Source: Bacteroidota bacterium | GTDB lineage: Bacteria > Bacteroidota > Ignavibacteria > Ignavibacteriales > Ignavibacteriaceae | Assembly (NCBI GenBank): GCA_023453665.1 | Contig: JAEXTA010000218.1 | Location: 1 to 17,109 of the forward strand | Reading direction: 5' to 3' | DNA length: 17,109 bases | Shown: one piece after another, positions 14,682 to 17,109 of the stretch | Layout of the letters: every line of letters begins with the position of its first letter | Position numbering within the stretch: position 1 is the first letter of the stretch | Notes under the pieces: model-generated | What the model was told of the DNA's origin: nothing | Database searches by the model: none | The model's input: only the letters and a program-made list of their open reading frames with translations | Program-made: the position numbers and the translations under genes

Positions 14682-15740
14682 TTATTTTGCAATCTTCATT
14701 AACAGATCAACACAACGGCAGCTATAACCCCATTCATTGTCATACCATGAAACAATCTTAAAGAATCTTTTTTCATCTTTAAAATTGTTCTGCATTGTTG
14801 CCAATGAGTCATAGATAGATGAACGCTCATCATGTATAAAATCTGTTGAAACAACTTCTTCATTGCAGTAACCGAGAATACCTTTCATATACGTTTCTGA
14901 TGCTTTTTTCATAAGAGCATCGATTTCTGCGATTGATGTATCTTTAACTGAACGGAATGTTAAATCAACTACCGATACATCAGCAGTAGGTACGCGGAAT
15001 GACATTCCTGTTAATTTACCTTTTGTTGCAGGAAGAACTTCGCCGACGGCTTTTGCTGCGCCTGTTGATGAAGGAATAATATTTATTGCTGCTGCTCTTC
15101 CGCCTCTCCAGTCTTTTTTTGAAGGACCATCAACAGTTTTTTGTGTTGCTGTATATGCGTGAATTGTTGTCATTAATCCTGTTTCAATTCCGATTCCCTC
15201 TTTCAAAAGAACGTGAACTACAGGAGCCAGACAGTTTGTTGTGCATGATGCGTTTGATATAATATCATGTTTTGATAAATCAATTTCATTTTCATTTACA
15301 CCAAGAACTACTGTTTTAACTTCACCTTTACCAGGTGCTGAGATTATAACTTTCTTTGCGCCTGCTGTTAAATGTCCTTTAGCCTGGTCTGAATGTGTGA
15401 ATAATCCGGTTGATTCAATTACATAATCAACACCAAGTTGTTTCCATGGCAGTTGTGACGGATCTTTTGTAGCCATTATACATTTTGTTTTATAGCCGTC
15501 AACAACAAATGTATCATCACTCTCTAATTCTGGGCTGCTTTTTTCTGTGCTTAATTTTCCTGCAAACTTACCGTGCACTGAATCATACTTTAATTGATAA
15601 GCGAAATATTTTGCATCAGTGCTTACATCAACAACTGCTACAACTTCAATTGATTTACCCAATAATCCTTTTTCGTGAATTGCCTGAAATACCAATCGAC
15701 CAATTCTTCCGAATCCATTTATTCCTACTTTAATTGCCAT
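14682..15740 (-). CDS. gap: Glyceraldehyde-3-phosphate dehydrogenase, type I
   Basis: GAPDH oxidises glyceraldehyde-3-phosphate with NAD and phosphate to 1,3-bisphosphoglycerate, the substrate of the Pgk encoded downstream. The 352 residues include the NAD fold KVGINGFGRIGR (4-15), the NAD-favouring Asp38 in VAVVD, the catalytic Cys166 in SNASCTTNC, catalytic His194 in TTIHAYTATQ, and the C-terminal SWYDNEWGYSCR. It is about 15 residues longer than the common bacterial form (about 335). The extra residues lie partly in the N-terminal half (LLGKSIEVVAVVDVSTDAKYF; STEKSSPELESDD), a form I associate with kinetoplastid glycosomal GAPDH and relatives. AAAGGAG lies 7 bases before ATG 15740-15738, the best ribosome site in the window. 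Confidence 0.98.
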   Translation of the reverse strand: MAIKVGINGFGRIGRLVFQAIHEKGLLGKSIEVVAVVDVSTDAKYFAYQLKYDSVHGKFAGKLSTEKSSPELESDDTFVVDGYKTKCIMATKDPSQLPWKQLGVDYVIESTGLFTHSDQAKGHLTAGAKKVIISAPGKGEVKTVVLGVNENEIDLSKHDIISNASCTTNCLAPVVHVLLKEGIGIETGLMTTIHAYTATQKTVDGPSKKDWRGGRAAAINIIPSSTGAAKAVGEVLPATKGKLTGMSFRVPTADVSVVDLTFRSVKDTSIAEIDALMKKASETYMKGILGYCNEEVVSTDFIHDERSSIYDSLATMQNNFKDEKRFFKIVSWYDNEWGYSCRCVDLLMKIAK

Positions 15741-16069
15741 ACAAGAACTCCTTTATATAGTATAATAATCAAAAATGTGTGTACTAAAATTAGTCAATGA
15801 CCGGTATAATATCAATTCAATGCAGAATGGATAATGTATAATTAACAATTTACAATGTACGGTTGAAAATCATGTGGTTTAAGAATTGTACTGCTGCAAA
15901 TAGCAGTATGATATTTGGTTGGCAATAATTGTCAACTGTCATTTGAAAAAAAATATTTTCATTCAGATTAAAAAATTATCATGCTAAGTTTCACACACGG
16001 ATTACCAAACATCCGTTAAAAGTGAAGGGGAAATAATAAGTACAATGTTTTAATAATGAGGTTTATATC
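15741..16069. other. 329-bp divergent intergenic region between gap and the C25 protease gene
   Basis: No gene is seen. The left end holds the gap leader with its ribosome site (15748-15754) and the AT-rich stretch TATACTATATA, which could be part of its promoter. A perfect 7-bp stem with a 6-base loop (TACTGCT/AGCAGTA, 15889-15908) lies mid-way. The right end holds the protease leader with GAGG about 9 bases before the ATG. Promoters for both genes must lie here, but I find no exact TAnnTTTG box. Confidence 0.6.
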
Positions 16070-16831
16070 ATGAGAAAAAACCGAACACATTCTTCATTTC
16101 TTTTCCTGGTGTTATTCATCCTGTTTTGTTTAAGCTTAACCGGCATTTCAAATGCACAGGTTTATAACTATTCGGATAACTGGGGAAACCACGGACTTAC
16201 TGTTGAACGTCAGAGTCCATCAAATGTTTCTTTAAACTTTTCTGTTACTCAATTTCAATTAGACGACATTGATATTGATGGTATTACACAAAAAGCTGTT
16301 CATCTGCCGGGAGTTTTTCTCCCAAACGATGAAGGTTATCCTGACCTTGCAGGTACAGGCAAATACATTGCATTGCCTAAAGGAGCAAATGCAACATTCA
16401 GAGTTATTTCATCAAGAGTAGAAACTTTTACTAATGTTGAAATAGCTCCGGCTCCACGTATTCCAAAGGATACCGAAGTTGGTCCGCTTGTATATACAAA
16501 GAATCAACAGGTATATTCATCAGACAGATACTACCCTGCAAGTCCGGTTATACTTTCTGATAAAACACAAATAAGAGGAGTTGATGTTGTATTAATAGGT
16601 ATCACACCTTTTCAATATAACCCAGTTACGAAGGAACTTCTTGTTTATAAAGATTTAAAAATTGAAGTAACATTCAACGGAGGCAACGGACAGTTTGGAG
16701 AAACCAGATTCAGAAGCCGTTGGTTTGATCCTATCTTACGTGATGCTTTGATTAATTACAGTTCGCTTCCGGTAATAGATTATAAAAACAGTAATATATC
16801 TGATCGGCTTGATCAGGATTTTGAATATTAA
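16070..16831 (+). pseudogene. Gingipain-type (C25) peptidase, signal peptide and propeptide, ended by an in-frame stop
   Basis: The 253-residue frame begins with a signal peptide of about 30 residues (RKNRTHSSFLFLVLFILF...SNAQ). A beta-rich prodomain follows that fits the C25 propeptide family: VHLPGVFLPNDEGYPDLAGTGKYIALP, RYYPASPVILSD, GVDVVLIGITPFQYNPVTKELLVYKDLKIEVTF and a final RWFDPILRDALINY. It stops at TAA 16829-16831 exactly where the linker into the catalytic domain should run on. The same frame continues with a clear C25 catalytic start (next entry), so the gene is broken by one nonsense codon, or the base is a sequencing or assembly error. A single change to TTA (Leu), TAT or TAC (Tyr) would restore it. 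C25 proteases of this group are normally secreted by T9SS. Start ATG 16070 has GAGG upstream. Confidence 0.85.
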
Positions 16832-17109
16832 ATTATTAGCCCTGACAACCCGACATTTCTTGCCTGGGCAGATACAATAAAAAATTTCAGAAATGTTCAG
16901 GGTATCAGGACGGGTGTCGTAACCCTTACACAAATTGGCGGAAATACAACTGCAGCAATTGAATCCTACATTAACAATGCATATAACAACTGGGCTATTC
17001 CACCTGCAGCAGTTCTTTTGCTTGCGGATTATGGTACAGGTGGTGCAACAGGTAACGGAATTAATTCCCCGATTTATGACAGCTACTGTAAATCAGATCA
17101 TATATATGC
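16832..17109 (+). pseudogene. Continuation of the C25 peptidase: start of the catalytic domain, cut by window edge
   Basis: Directly after the TAA, in the same frame, 92 codons are open to the window edge. They read IISPDNPTFLAWADTIKNFR, GIRTGVVTLTQIGG, AAIESYINNAYNNW, AAVLLLADYGTGG and NSPIYDSYCKSDHIYA. This is the usual beginning of a C25 (gingipain) catalytic domain. The catalytic His and Cys should lie beyond the window. There is no ATG near the beginning, so this part is unlikely to be a separate gene. The quality of the match on both sides of the stop argues for a very recent mutation or an error, not an old pseudogene. Confidence 0.8.

Noticed and set aside
15808..15870. Possible further relative of the 97-bp repeat, sharing ATGCAGAATG with copy A
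   Set aside because: The match is only 10 bases inside AT-rich intergenic sequence and does not extend.
1..17109. CRISPR arrays, tRNA or rRNA genes, transposases or integrases
   Set aside because: No regularly spaced short repeats, cloverleaf-like sequence, rRNA sequence or transposase/integrase motif was noticed on either strand.

Overview
The window looks like chromosomal DNA from a low-GC member of the Bacteroidota/Chlorobi/Ignavibacteriota group, most likely an Ignavibacteria-type organism. This rests on several signs. A BNR-repeat protein ends in a C-terminal sorting domain with the YQNYPNPFNP motif that is typical of type IX secretion (T9SS) cargo in that lineage. There is also a gingipain-type (C25) protease, a DUF4296-like lipoprotein, promoter elements of the TAnnTTTG type, and weak or absent Shine-Dalgarno sites before several genes. 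No tRNA, rRNA, CRISPR array, transposase or integrase was seen. The taxonomy is inferred from motifs and not from a database search.

Layout. Positions 1-1315 (minus) hold an ABC exporter: the start of a permease gene, cut by the window edge, overlapped by its ATPase gene. Positions 1316-2283 hold a HEPN/MNT toxin-antitoxin-like pair (minus) placed between two copies of a 97-bp direct repeat about 92% identical. Each copy carries the same promoter-like TAAATTTG element. Positions 2330-5958 (minus) hold four poorly known envelope genes: a small two-helix membrane protein, a small lipoprotein, a large lipoprotein with META/HslJ-like domains, and a beta-propeller protein. Three copies of another intergenic repeat separate or precede them. 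Positions 5959-6372 are non-coding and end in a good intrinsic terminator for the gene at 6373-9153, a secreted 926-residue BNR-propeller protein with a T9SS sorting domain.

Positions 9379-12012 (plus) encode a long RecQ helicase with HRDC and C-terminal HTH domains. Its 3' end overlaps, tail to tail, the end of a minus-strand run whose order of transcription is gap (GAPDH), pgk (phosphoglycerate kinase), a rhomboid protease gene and the DUF4296-like lipoprotein gene. gap and pgk catalyse consecutive steps of lower glycolysis. The 254 bp between them holds several inverted repeats, including a perfect 14-bp stem that resembles a repetitive extragenic palindrome. At 16070 (plus) a C25 protease gene begins; its reading frame is broken by one in-frame TAA at 16829-16831 and continues to the window edge.

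The best candidates for a second look are the HEPN/MNT module bracketed by duplicated promoter repeats, the repeat-separated envelope gene cluster, the structured gap-pgk spacer, and the interrupted C25 protease. No single clearly new system is proven by sequence alone.
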